DNA from: Brevibacterium spongiae
GTDB lineage: Bacteria > Actinomycetota > Actinomycetes > Actinomycetales > Brevibacteriaceae
Length of the DNA stretch: 64,000 nucleotides
NCBI RefSeq assembly: GCF_026168515.1
Contig: NZ_CP093443.1
Span: 3,720,001-3,784,000 of the forward strand
Direction: 5' to 3'
The notes under the pieces are model-generated. The model did not search any database. It was given only the letters and a program-made list of their open reading frames with translations, and was not told the DNA's origin. Below, piece by piece: positions 53,282 to 62,173 of this stretch; the first letter of the stretch is position 1; each line of letters begins with the position of its first letter. Made by a program: the position numbers and the translations under genes.

Positions 53282-55531
53282 CTACGCACCGCCGGCATCA
53301 AGGTAGCCGAGACTGCGGGCTCGCGCGACCGCCGCGTCCCTGCTGTTGACTCCGAGCTTGCGGTAGAGGGACGAGAGATTGTTCTTGACCGTGCCCTGAA
53401 CCAACATGAGGTCGCGGGCGATGTCCGCAACGCTGGCTCCGCGTTCGAGACTTTCGAGCAGCACCATCTCGCGGTGGCCGAGCGTCGGGAAGTCCACGAC
53501 ACCGACCACGGCCGCACCGAGCTCGCCCAACCGCGTGATCAGGGATTCCGGCGCGCCCCCGCTGCTGAGGTCGCCGCCGCTCACCGGTGAGGCGATCCGC
53601 GCGATCTTCTGCCACACCAGGCGGTCCGCACTGGCGCGGAGGAGCTCACGTCGTTCGATGATGGGCATCTGCACCACCGGCAGCAGCGAACCCACAAGCA
53701 CCGAGAGCTCCAGCAGTTCCGCGAAGGAGTTCAGCGCCTCCTCCCTGTCGCCGAGGCGCAGCAGCGCCGCAGCCTTGATGCCCGTGAGCTCGGCTCTGTC
53801 CCGAGTGCAGATGTGGTTCTCGTAGTACTGCGCCTCGGCGATCCTCACAGCCGCGCCGTTGCGTCCTGCGGCCAGTTCGCCGCGGGCCTGGAGCACCTGC
53901 CCGATGCCGTAGGGTCCGGTGATCGACTCCAGCAGAGTCTCTGCCCGGTGCAGCTGTCCGAGGCTGATGAGCATGCCGATGCGTGAGGCGGCCAGCGACT
54001 CGATCCGTCTGTCGGTCGCTGCTGCCCGGTGAGCATGCACTTCGATGGACTCTTCCGACCTCAGCAGGGCAGAGCGCGTGGTCGCGGTCAGCTGAAAGAG
54101 CTTTCGCTCGATGATCGGCACGTGGTACCACAGCTCACCCATGTCCGGATAGTCGCGCATCCGACGCACCACGGCGTCGACGTCCGCCAGGTTCAGGGCG
54201 TCGAGACTGCGGTAGGCCTGGACGACGAGGGCTGCCGGCCGGAAGGTCTGCTCCTGCACGAACGGCGGGTCGTCGAACAGTGCGAATTCAGCGAGTTCGG
54301 CATCGGCACGCTCTTGGTCTCCCGCGAGATACGATGCCAATGCCGACCACGCGATGACGGCCGGCGGCAGGAAGTCGCCGGGCGCCGCCTCCGCCTTCAC
54401 CTCGTCCTCGATCGAGCGCAGCAGTGCCAACGCACGACCGGGTTCCTCGGCCAGCACGCTGTGGATCGATGCCTGCAGACGGACGACTCGGTGGGAGCGC
54501 CGAGCCACTCCCCCGGCGATCCAGGAGGCACCCGATTCGGCTGCGGTGCGATGCTCGCCCGCGCCGCCGAGTCGTGCCATTTCGTTCATCACTGTATGGA
54601 ATCTCATGGAAGTTCCGATCTCCTCGATGGGTGGGGACTCGTCCTCCGAGTCACCTTGATCCGGCTGGACCGCGTATTTGGTGTGTGATGCCCCTGGGGC
54701 GGTGAGGCGAGCCACGCAGATGCGGGCAGAGTCTGGGCTGCCCTCCCCGGGACCGAAGCTGAGCAGAGTCTCTTGGACCATGGTCGCCACCGTCGTGATC
54801 TCTTCGAGTTCCGGAACAGCGCGCAGCGCCGATGCCGGCAGACGGGCGAATGTCGCAATGCCGGACCGGGGAAAGAGGTAGAAGAGCGGATATCCGCAGG
54901 TGAGGAATATCCGATCGAGCAGCCTCCAGCGGCGTGTCCTGCGCGCCAGGACAAGCGCATTGTCCAGCAGCAGAGAGTCCGGAGTCCCCACCAGCTCCAC
55001 TTGTGCGGTGAGAGACTCGGCAAGAGCGCTTTCCGCTGTCGCGCTTTCGCCATTCGGCGTGCTCTCGGCAAGCGCTCTGCGGGCCCAGGCCGCGACGAGG
55101 ACGGGCACGTGCCACGGAGTGCCCGCAGCACCGGAAGTCACAGCCCCGGAGATCTGCAGGCGCAGAAGCACCGTGGGAACATCGGCCCGCAGATGCTCCG
55201 GCCACTGCTCGAAGGCCACTTCCAGAGCGACCGCGGCCATATCGTCGTCGAATCCCTCGAGCAGCGACAGCACCCCGAGCGCACGCTGATCCGCGGGTGA
55301 GAGCGACAGTGAGAACTCGTCCGAGTGCGCTACGACGAAATCCGCCAGAGCTGCGGAGCTCACGAGTTCACTCAGCGCCCGGCCGCTGGACTCGACGGCA
55401 TCGACGGCCGCTCTGGCGAACGACACCCAGCCGCCGCTGGCGGACTGCAGCGCCGCAGCCTCGTCCTCCGCGAGATCGAACTGGTCCTGCAGCTGGGCTG
55501 CGGTCAGTCGCCGTGCGGCTTGGTCGATCAT
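53282..55531 (-). CDS. LuxR-type regulator: LAL-like helical repeats, no ATPase head
   Basis: The 749-residue protein opens RRLTAAQLQDQFDLAEDEAA, ALQSASGGWVSFARAAVDA. This corresponds to the segment just after the AAA/NACHT ATPase in MalT/LAL regulators (the LT-x-GL-x-GGW-x-GLRLAA block), and no Walker A or B is present. About 550 residues of TPR-like helical repeats follow. The C-terminal HTH (about 685-740) has LGHREMVLLESLERGASVAD and VQGTVKNNLSSLYRKLGV. Its start overlaps the LCP gene stop by 4 nt. It probably controls the polysaccharide locus. How it is switched without ATP binding is unclear. Confidence 0.82.
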   Translation of the reverse strand: MIDQAARRLTAAQLQDQFDLAEDEAAALQSASGGWVSFARAAVDAVESSGRALSELVSSAALADFVVAHSDEFSLSLSPADQRALGVLSLLEGFDDDMAAVALEVAFEQWPEHLRADVPTVLLRLQISGAVTSGAAGTPWHVPVLVAAWARRALAESTPNGESATAESALAESLTAQVELVGTPDSLLLDNALVLARRTRRWRLLDRIFLTCGYPLFYLFPRSGIATFARLPASALRAVPELEEITTVATMVQETLLSFGPGEGSPDSARICVARLTAPGASHTKYAVQPDQGDSEDESPPIEEIGTSMRFHTVMNEMARLGGAGEHRTAAESGASWIAGGVARRSHRVVRLQASIHSVLAEEPGRALALLRSIEDEVKAEAAPGDFLPPAVIAWSALASYLAGDQERADAELAEFALFDDPPFVQEQTFRPAALVVQAYRSLDALNLADVDAVVRRMRDYPDMGELWYHVPIIERKLFQLTATTRSALLRSEESIEVHAHRAAATDRRIESLAASRIGMLISLGQLHRAETLLESITGPYGIGQVLQARGELAAGRNGAAVRIAEAQYYENHICTRDRAELTGIKAAALLRLGDREEALNSFAELLELSVLVGSLLPVVQMPIIERRELLRASADRLVWQKIARIASPVSGGDLSSGGAPESLITRLGELGAAVVGVVDFPTLGHREMVLLESLERGASVADIARDLMLVQGTVKNNLSSLYRKLGVNSRDAAVARARSLGYLDAGGA

Positions 55532-56532
55532 CGGCGTCGCACCGTCGCTTCGGCGGCGAAGTCGTCGACGGAATCGTCAGCGATCGATCGTTTCAACTCC
55601 TCCAGGTCATATCCATCCGCGCGCAGCTGACCTTGGTCGCCGCCCCTGGAGTCGTCGCCTGTGATGTCGTCGCCTGCAGCAGGCAGGGTGATGAAGTCGA
55701 TATCGTCCTCACCGATCGCCCCCAGCTGCGAGCCGAACTTCACCAGCGTGCTGGCGTCGAATCCCGAATCCACGCTCAGATACGGGCTGAGCTCTCTGAC
55801 GGCCGCGGACAGTTTCAGGGGGTCGGACAGGTGGCCCGTCGAGACCAGTTGGGAACCGGCGGCACGAATGAATTCCTGGCGGTTGTGGATCCGCTGCAGC
55901 GTCCCGTCCGGGAACGCACCGTGTCCGCTGAAGAAGGCGAGAGCGGAGGAGCTGTCGAGCAGGTTCAGCCCCGAGGTGAAGGCGTGCCCCTCGGACTCGA
56001 ACGCCGCCGTCGACTCGACCTCGATTCCGCCGAGGAGGTCCACCATGGTGTCGAGCATGGTCAGATCGATGAGCACGACATGGTCGATTTCGGTTCCGAG
56101 GAGATTCGACACGGCTCGCACTCCCATCGGCAGGCCGAGAGAGACTGCGGCTCCGATCGTGTCGCGACCGCTTCCCGGCACGCTCACCGAGGTGTCATTC
56201 GGAATCGAGACGAGCTGGACTCCGCTGCGATCGGCGGGGATGTGGGCGAGCATGACGAGATCGGAATCGATCTCGTCGGCACCCGCAGCTCCCGTCTCGG
56301 TCTGCGGGTCCACTGTGCCGAAGAGGAGTATGTCGACGGGTGAGGAGCTTCGGGATGTCGGAGCTTCGGGCTGTGAGGCCAGCTGCTCGACCAGATCGGG
56401 ATCGTCGATCGTCGTCACGCCTCTGTCCCAGGCCATCGCCAGGTACCCGTTGTAGGCACCGACTCCGGCTCCGAAGACGAGCAGTGCGACGACTGTGATC
56501 CCCGCGCACAGGACAGCAGTCCGCTTCCTCAT
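55528..56532 (-). CDS. Divergent LytR-CpsA-Psr (LCP) family protein
   Basis: The 334-residue protein has one N-terminal transmembrane helix (about 5-25) and an external LCP-type domain: DLVMLAHIPADRSGVQLVSIPNDT and LLGTEIDHVVLIDLTMLDTM, VDLLGGIEVES. LCP enzymes transfer glycopolymers from lipid carriers to the wall. Two conserved arginine positions differ: the usual SIPRD is SIPND, and the YVRxR strand is FFSGH (SSSALAFFSGHGAFPDG). RIHNRQEFI retains part of the third motif. It is coupled by ATGA overlaps to the aminotransferase before it and the regulator after it. Catalysis is doubtful. Confidence 0.78.
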   Translation of the reverse strand: MRKRTAVLCAGITVVALLVFGAGVGAYNGYLAMAWDRGVTTIDDPDLVEQLASQPEAPTSRSSSPVDILLFGTVDPQTETGAAGADEIDSDLVMLAHIPADRSGVQLVSIPNDTSVSVPGSGRDTIGAAVSLGLPMGVRAVSNLLGTEIDHVVLIDLTMLDTMVDLLGGIEVESTAAFESEGHAFTSGLNLLDSSSALAFFSGHGAFPDGTLQRIHNRQEFIRAAGSQLVSTGHLSDPLKLSAAVRELSPYLSVDSGFDASTLVKFGSQLGAIGEDDIDFITLPAAGDDITGDDSRGGDQGQLRADGYDLEELKRSIADDSVDDFAAEATVRRR

Positions 56533-57662
56533 ACCGTGACCGCCTCTCCGATGGCGGCCGCGATCTCCGCCGCGACCGTGTTCCTGTCGTCCGTGGTCAG
56601 ATCTGTGCTCGAGGGCAGCGCCAGACCGGTGCGATACAGCGCTTCGGCGCGTCCGGTGATATAGCGCAGATCGCAGCCGGCGTGGACGGGCTGCAGATGC
56701 ATCGGCTTGAACACCGGACGTGTTTCGATTCCGCGCTGCAGCAGACTCTCTCCCAGGGTCCACGCATCCGTGCCCGAATCCGGGCCGACGATGAGCACAC
56801 TCATCCAGCAGTTGCCGTCAGCGGCAGTGAGCAGGTCCAGGCCGGCCACGTGAGCCAGCGCTCGAGCATATCCCTGGTGGTGTTCGCGCTTCTTTGAAAC
56901 GATCGCGTCGAGCCGGTCGAGCTGTGCGGTGCCCACAGCCGCGAGGAGGTTGGACAGGCGGTAGTTGTACCCCACCTCGGTGTGCTCATAGTGGAGCACC
57001 GGCTGCCTCGCCTGTGTGGAGAGGTAGCGTACCCGTTCTGCGGTCTCCAGGTCTGAGCACAGAACCGCTCCGCCGGACGACGTCGTGATGATCTTGTTGC
57101 CGTTGAAGGACAGTGCTGCAACGGCCCCGAACGATCCGGCGGGGGCCTCGCAGGTTCCGGCTCCCAACGACTCGGCAGCGTCGGAGACGACGACGGCGCC
57201 GTATGTTTCGGCGATGCGCACGATCCGCTGATAGTCGGCCGGAGTGCCGTAGAGGTCGACAGGCAGCACCGCCCGGATCGGTCGCTCCGAGGACAGCGCC
57301 TCAGAGCAGGCCACTTCGAGGACAGATGTGTCCATCAGTCCCGCCTCGTCACAGTCGATGAAGACCGGTTCAGCGCCCACATAGTGCACGGCGTTGACCG
57401 TCGCGGCGAAAGTGAGGGTCGGAACCGCCACTCGGTCGCCGGCTCCGATTCCCTGCGAGAGCAGCGCAAGGTGCAGCGCCGCAGTTCCGGAGCTCACCGC
57501 CACCGCATGCTTCCGGCCAGTGACAGCTGCCAGCCGCGACTCGAACTCGTCGAGCTGGGGCCCGGCCGGGGCCACCCAGCCCGACCGCAGTGCAGCGACG
57601 ATCGCCTGTTCTTCCAGCACGCCCACGGAGGGCAGGCAGAGGGGAATCCGCATCTCCATCAC
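56529..57662 (-). CDS. DegT/DnrJ/EryC1/StrS-family sugar aminotransferase
   Basis: The 377-residue PLP enzyme has LPSVGVLEEQAIVAALRSGW at the start, AVSSGTAALHLALL for cofactor phosphate, VVVSDAAESLGAGTC, and SFNGNKIITTSSGGAVLC with the PLP lysine. The EVGYNYRLSNLLAAVGTAQL and TRPVFKPMHLQPVH blocks match the PglE/PerA-like subgroup that aminates UDP- or GDP-4-keto-6-deoxy sugars. The dehydratase encoded just upstream would make its substrate, so together they would yield a 4-amino-6-deoxy sugar for the surface polymer. The ATGA overlaps are intact on both sides. Confidence 0.92.
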   Translation of the reverse strand: MMEMRIPLCLPSVGVLEEQAIVAALRSGWVAPAGPQLDEFESRLAAVTGRKHAVAVSSGTAALHLALLSQGIGAGDRVAVPTLTFAATVNAVHYVGAEPVFIDCDEAGLMDTSVLEVACSEALSSERPIRAVLPVDLYGTPADYQRIVRIAETYGAVVVSDAAESLGAGTCEAPAGSFGAVAALSFNGNKIITTSSGGAVLCSDLETAERVRYLSTQARQPVLHYEHTEVGYNYRLSNLLAAVGTAQLDRLDAIVSKKREHHQGYARALAHVAGLDLLTAADGNCWMSVLIVGPDSGTDAWTLGESLLQRGIETRPVFKPMHLQPVHAGCDLRYITGRAEALYRTGLALPSSTDLTTDDRNTVAAEIAAAIGEAVTV

Positions 57663-59629
57663 GCCCGTCCCTGAGCGCTCAGCCCGAGGGCCTGAGTGCC
57701 GTGATCGACGTCGATGACGGGCAGCTCCCCGGAGTCCGTGACCGTCGATGCCGATGCGTCGACGCCGGGACCGTCCGCCGGCCCGGCGGTCGCAGTCGCG
57801 GTCGCAGTCGCCGACGGTGTTTCCGCAGCGTCGACCGTGATGAGGTAGCAGCTTCGGATGTCCTCGAGCGACGCTGCCGGTTCAGGCACCGAATCAGGAT
57901 CCAGCGGAGGCACGTCGACGGTCCACGACACTCCGTTCGTCGAGGTGCGGTCAAGCTCTTCCGGAGAGAAGAGCTCTTCATTCAGCTTCTCCCCGACGCG
58001 CAGCCCTGTGTAGATGATCGGGCAGGTTCGTCCTGTCACCGCCATCAGCCGCTTCGCGAGATCGACGATGCGCACAGGTTCGCCCATGTCGAGCACCTGA
58101 GTCTGCCCGCTGCTGCCCAGAGCCGCGGCACGCAGGACCAGCAGGCATGCTTCGGGGATGGTCATGAAGAAGCGTGTGACATCGGGGTGCGTCACGGTCA
58201 GCGGTCCGCCGCGTCGAATCTGGTCGGCGAACGAGATGAGCACCGATCCGCGAGAGCCGAGGACGTTTCCGAACCGCACCGAGACGTAGGGAAGACCGGT
58301 TGCCGCGGCGAAGTGTGCAGTGAATCGCTCCGCGACGAACTTCGACCGTCCCAGCTCGCTGCTGGGATTCGCGGCCTTGTCCGTGGAGATGTTGACGAAG
58401 CGTCCCACACCGTGTTTCTGCGCTGCTCGCAGCACGTTGAGAGAACCGTGCACATTGGTCTTCCACCCTTCGGCGGGGTAGCTCTCGAGCATCGGCAGAT
58501 GTTTGAGAGCGGCCGCGTGGACGACGATGTCCGGTTTGAGTTCGGCGAAGGCTCGGTCGAGAGCCTGAAAGTCGCGGATATCGGCGAGGACGAGATCCGG
58601 AGAATCCATCAGAGCTCGTCCCTCGAGGCTCATGCACAGCGCGTGCAGCTCGGACTCGTCGCGGTCGAGCATGATCAGCCGACTGGGGTTGTGCCGGGAG
58701 ATGATCCGGCACAGTTCCGAGCCGATCGATCCGCCCGCACCGGTGACGAGGACGGTGCGTCCTTCGACGAGCCGAGAGATCTGCTCGCTCTCCGGCTCGG
58801 CCGCCGGTCTGCCGATGAGGTCGGTGACGTCGAGGTCGCGGATGTCGGAGATGCCGACGTCCGAAGAGAGCATGTCCAGCGGTGAGGGCACGGCACGGAC
58901 CCAGATCTGCTCCGAGTCGAGACGCTGCACCAGTGATGCGAACACCTGTGCGGGAGCGTCGGAGATGCCGACGATCACACCGGCGGCGTCGGAGGCGGCG
59001 ACCACCTCGGCGATGGAGGAGGTCGACCCTCGGACGGGAACGCCGTGGATGAGCTGTCGGAGCTTTCGGGGGTCGTCATCGACGATCGCGACGGGCCGGT
59101 ACGGGCTGAGCGGGTCGGCCATCATCTGCGTGACGAGGGAGGCCCCGAGGTCTCCGGCGCCGACGATGACGACCGGCTCACCGGAGACCGGAATGAGGCG
59201 CAGCTGCCTGAGCACCCGGATGAGCTGTCGGCCGAAGACCATGAGCGCCTGCGCGAAGAGGAGCGCCAGCAGCAGCCAGGGGATGTCCTCGCGGTATTCG
59301 GCCACGATGCCCGCCAGAGAAGTGCCGGTGAAGAGGATGGCTGCGACCATTCCCTGATTGCGCAGCTCGTGATCGGAACCGAGCTGGTAGCGGTTCCGGT
59401 ACAGCGAGAGCAGGTAGCCGAGAACCAGCTGACCGATGATCAGCATCGGCAGAAGCAGGAAGAACTCACCTCCCCAGACCCGCCCGAAGAGAGAGACGAC
59501 GAGGAACCACGACACGATGAGGGCCGCTGCGTCCATGCAGGCGAGCCCGATTGAGCTGGAGTAGAGCCGGCGGCGCTGAGGCTCGCCGGGAGCTGGCAGG
59601 GGCGCTGGGAGTTCATTGAGAGTTTTCAC
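57659..59629 (-). CDS. Membrane sugar-nucleotide 4,6-dehydratase/epimerase (PglF/CapD/WbpM type)
   Basis: The 656-residue protein has four N-terminal transmembrane helices (about 22-130), a first Rossmann domain (PVVIVGAGDLGASLVTQMM) and the catalytic SDR domain (VLVTGAGGSIGSELCRII, HAAALKHLPMLESYP, NISTDKAANPSSELGRSKFV). The usual Tyr is replaced, as is normal for this family; here the position reads EL where many members have VM. It makes UDP-4-keto-6-deoxy-HexNAc for the DegT enzyme next door. The C-terminal about 60 residues are a Thr/Ala-rich extension. It is the first gene of the dehydratase-aminotransferase-LCP-LuxR operon. Confidence 0.92.
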   Translation of the reverse strand: MKTLNELPAPLPAPGEPQRRRLYSSSIGLACMDAAALIVSWFLVVSLFGRVWGGEFFLLLPMLIIGQLVLGYLLSLYRNRYQLGSDHELRNQGMVAAILFTGTSLAGIVAEYREDIPWLLLALLFAQALMVFGRQLIRVLRQLRLIPVSGEPVVIVGAGDLGASLVTQMMADPLSPYRPVAIVDDDPRKLRQLIHGVPVRGSTSSIAEVVAASDAAGVIVGISDAPAQVFASLVQRLDSEQIWVRAVPSPLDMLSSDVGISDIRDLDVTDLIGRPAAEPESEQISRLVEGRTVLVTGAGGSIGSELCRIISRHNPSRLIMLDRDESELHALCMSLEGRALMDSPDLVLADIRDFQALDRAFAELKPDIVVHAAALKHLPMLESYPAEGWKTNVHGSLNVLRAAQKHGVGRFVNISTDKAANPSSELGRSKFVAERFTAHFAAATGLPYVSVRFGNVLGSRGSVLISFADQIRRGGPLTVTHPDVTRFFMTIPEACLLVLRAAALGSSGQTQVLDMGEPVRIVDLAKRLMAVTGRTCPIIYTGLRVGEKLNEELFSPEELDRTSTNGVSWTVDVPPLDPDSVPEPAASLEDIRSCYLITVDAAETPSATATATATAGPADGPGVDASASTVTDSGELPVIDVDHGTQALGLSAQGRA

Positions 59630-59949
59630 GAAGCCCAGAGTTCCCCACCGAAATCTCGGTCACTAGGGGGTTGGCTCCGGACAGCTTCGTGTCATTACTC
59701 TGTCACGTTCGGGTCATCACTGGTACCCGATACTCAGCCACTCGGAGCGTTGCCGAAGGGAGCAGATGGTCGGGGCATCACTGCAGTTCAGAGCCGTTCA
59801 GACGCCCCTGCAGTCGGGTTGTGACGGTGAACCGCATCGCGTCTGCGGGAGTCCGTACTCCGCACCGCCTCGACGGCGATCCGCTGCTTGCGCCTCATAG
59901 TCTGAGAAGGTCGATCGCTGCGGATGTCGACCAGCGCGCAGACTCAAGG
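59630..59949. other. Divergent spacer of polysaccharide locus
   Basis: The 320-bp region between the dehydratase gene (leftward) and the first glycosyltransferase (rightward) contains direct repeats GTCATTACT (59692-59700) and GTCATCACT (about 22 bp further on), but no clear -10/-35 pair. A long rightward frame runs through it, with unlikely composition. Confidence 0.4.
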
Positions 59950-61032
59950 ATGGGGCACAAAGTGAGAATCGGACTGTTGGCCAGCACAGGTGGGATGTTG
60001 GACTCCTTCTTCATCGAGATCGCGGAGTCATGGCGCTCGCACGGCCATGAGGTCAGCTTCGCAGCGGGAACGCCGATGGACGCGGCTCGGGCGACGGTGA
60101 TCCCCGGGCTCTCCCGCCGTCCCGATCTGCGCATGCTCAGAGCGCTGTCCGGACTGCGTCGGTGGTCGGAGCGTGAGAGTCTCGACGTCATCGTCACCAA
60201 CTCGGCGACCGCCTCGGCGCTGGTGAGACTGGCCGGCGGAACTGCCCCGGTCGTCTACTTCTGCCACGGTCTCCATTGGAATGAGACTCGCTCGATCGGA
60301 GATCGGGTCTGGCCGCTCATCGAACGCGCTCTGCTGCCGCGCACAGACGGCATCATCTCGTTGAACTCCGACGATCAGCGCTGGTTCGCCGCCCGATTCG
60401 CCGGCCGTCCGCACCTGCACCTGTCGGCAGGAGTCGGCCTCGATCTGCTCGACTATCCGGTGAGGCCGTTGCCGGAAGGCCCTCTCCGGCTCTGCTGGAT
60501 CGGGGAGTTCTCCGACCGGAAACGCCCCCACCTTGCCCTCGACATCGCTGCTCACCTGCACAGCACCGGTCTGACCTTCCGCCTGGAGATGCTCGGAGAC
60601 GGCGAGTTCCGCCCCGAGATCCGCGCAGAGATCGAGAGCCGGGGCCTGTCCGGAATCGTCACCGCGAACGGGACCGGCGATGCCGCGGCCGCTCTCGAGC
60701 GCAGCCATGCCTTGGTGCACACCTCGCAATGGGAGGGACTCCCCCGAGTCATGCTGGAGAGCCTGGCGATGGGATGTCCCAGCTATGCCTTCGATGTCAA
60801 AGGGGTGCGCGATATTCCGCTGGCACGTCTGACCGCCGATGGCGACACCGAGGCGCTGGCCGCCCGGATCTGCGCTGATTGGACGTCAGGTCGCCTGTTG
60901 GAGCCGATGTCCTTCGATCGCGGCGCCCTCGACTACTCGCATGCGGCCGATGGGATTCTTCGGTTCCTGCCGTCCCTCGTCGGGAACGGAGCTGACTCAC
61001 CGGCGGCGGAGAGGCAACATCATGTCGAATGA
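59950..61032 (+). CDS. GT4-family glycosyltransferase
   Basis: The 360-residue GT-B protein has an N-terminal domain with VRIGLLASTGGMLDSFFIEI, an acceptor-side VYFCHGLHWNETRSIGD, a linker and a C-terminal domain with LRLCWIGEFSDRKRPHLALD. The nucleotide-sugar site is HTSQWEGLPRVMLESLAMG, the E-x7-E motif. It adds a sugar to a lipid-linked polysaccharide precursor on the cytosolic face. The ATG at 59950 (or a GTG four codons later) begins the fold. The stop overlaps the GT2 gene by 11 nt. Confidence 0.87.
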   Translation: MGHKVRIGLLASTGGMLDSFFIEIAESWRSHGHEVSFAAGTPMDAARATVIPGLSRRPDLRMLRALSGLRRWSERESLDVIVTNSATASALVRLAGGTAPVVYFCHGLHWNETRSIGDRVWPLIERALLPRTDGIISLNSDDQRWFAARFAGRPHLHLSAGVGLDLLDYPVRPLPEGPLRLCWIGEFSDRKRPHLALDIAAHLHSTGLTFRLEMLGDGEFRPEIRAEIESRGLSGIVTANGTGDAAAALERSHALVHTSQWEGLPRVMLESLAMGCPSYAFDVKGVRDIPLARLTADGDTEALAARICADWTSGRLLEPMSFDRGALDYSHAADGILRFLPSLVGNGADSPAAERQHHVE

Positions 61033-62077
61033 GCTGATCTCGGTCATCGTCCCCGTCTACAACGGACAGCGCTACCTCGCGGACTGCCTGCGATCGGTGC
61101 TCAGACAGTGCCATGAGGAACTCGAACTCATCGTCGTCGATGACGGCTCCACCGATTCCACACCGGCGATCATCGAGGGTTTCGCCATGGCAGACGACCG
61201 CGTGGTGCGCCTTCTCGCCGACCACGGCGGGGCGTCGAGGGCGCGCAACGCCGCTCTCGACATCGCTCGCGGCGAATGGGTCATGTTCGTCGATGCCGAT
61301 GACGAGATGCTCAGCCCCTGTCTGCTCACCGCCGTCGCCGGTGTCGACTGTTCAGGAGTCGATGTGGTCACGTTCGAGACCACCGGCGATCCGCTCGACC
61401 TCGCCGAGGCGCGCGATCGGGCGCTGGTTCCCCGGCATATGTGCGCGAGCGAGAGGGTCCGGAGCAGCCGCCCCCGGCGAGTGCTCGATCCCGACTATCT
61501 GGTCCCGCGGATCGCCGACGAATCACTCAACACCGTCTGGAACAAGGCCTACCGCCGTCGGACCCTCATGCGGTCCGGCGCGCGTTTTCCCGTCGGGATC
61601 AGCCTCGGTGAGGATCTGCTGTTCAACCTCGCGGTCGCTCGCGGGGCAGTCTCCGCGGTCCATCTGCCTCTGCTCGGGTACTACTACCGCCGGGACAACT
61701 CGGCATCGGTGACTCGACAGTTCCACCCCGGCAAACACGAGGAGCTGATGGGCGTCAACGATGCGCTCCAGGAATTCGCCTCCGAATTGGGTTCGGCCAG
61801 GCTGCGGGCCGCGGCTGGCTACATCAGGGCCAAGAACGCGGTGTCCTCGACCAGGGACCTCCATCATCTGGAGTGCCCCTTCACCCTGCGGAAGAAGCTG
61901 TCGACCGCCAGAGGGTACCGAGATTCGGCTCCGCATGTGAGCGTCGGCGGTTTGGGAACGGTGCAGCAGACCTTCGGGACCGCCTACAACCTCGTCGGCC
62001 ACCGTTCGCTGTTCGCCCTCACATGGCTGTTGGCTGCGCAGGGACTCCGGAGACGAGCCGCAGTGCGGTCGGCCTGA
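61022..62077 (+). CDS. GT2-family glycosyltransferase
   Basis: The 351-residue GT-A enzyme has ISVIVPVYNGQRYLADCLRS, LELIVVDDGSTDSTPAIIEG and the metal-binding VMFVDADDEM. ISLGEDLLFNLAVA is the ED acid/base motif of the CpsI/EpsJ-like subgroup. The C-terminal about 100 residues are basic and amphipathic, suiting membrane association. GGAGAGG precedes the start by 5 nt. It is coupled to the GT4 gene, so the two probably act in sequence on one polymer. Confidence 0.9.
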   Translation: MSNELISVIVPVYNGQRYLADCLRSVLRQCHEELELIVVDDGSTDSTPAIIEGFAMADDRVVRLLADHGGASRARNAALDIARGEWVMFVDADDEMLSPCLLTAVAGVDCSGVDVVTFETTGDPLDLAEARDRALVPRHMCASERVRSSRPRRVLDPDYLVPRIADESLNTVWNKAYRRRTLMRSGARFPVGISLGEDLLFNLAVARGAVSAVHLPLLGYYYRRDNSASVTRQFHPGKHEELMGVNDALQEFASELGSARLRAAAGYIRAKNAVSSTRDLHHLECPFTLRKKLSTARGYRDSAPHVSVGGLGTVQQTFGTAYNLVGHRSLFALTWLLAAQGLRRRAAVRSA

Positions 62078-62173
62078 GCCACGGCACGGACGGCCCCAGC
62101 CACGGCAACTGCGCCACGACGCCGCCAGGCTTGTCCCGGTCGGGCCGAGGCTCGCGCTCTCTCCTGGAGTGCT

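Noticed and set aside
53282-56763. Frameshifted ATPase domain upstream of the headless LuxR-type regulator
   Set aside because: The DNA upstream encodes an intact LCP protein in another frame, and no Walker motifs appear in any frame there.
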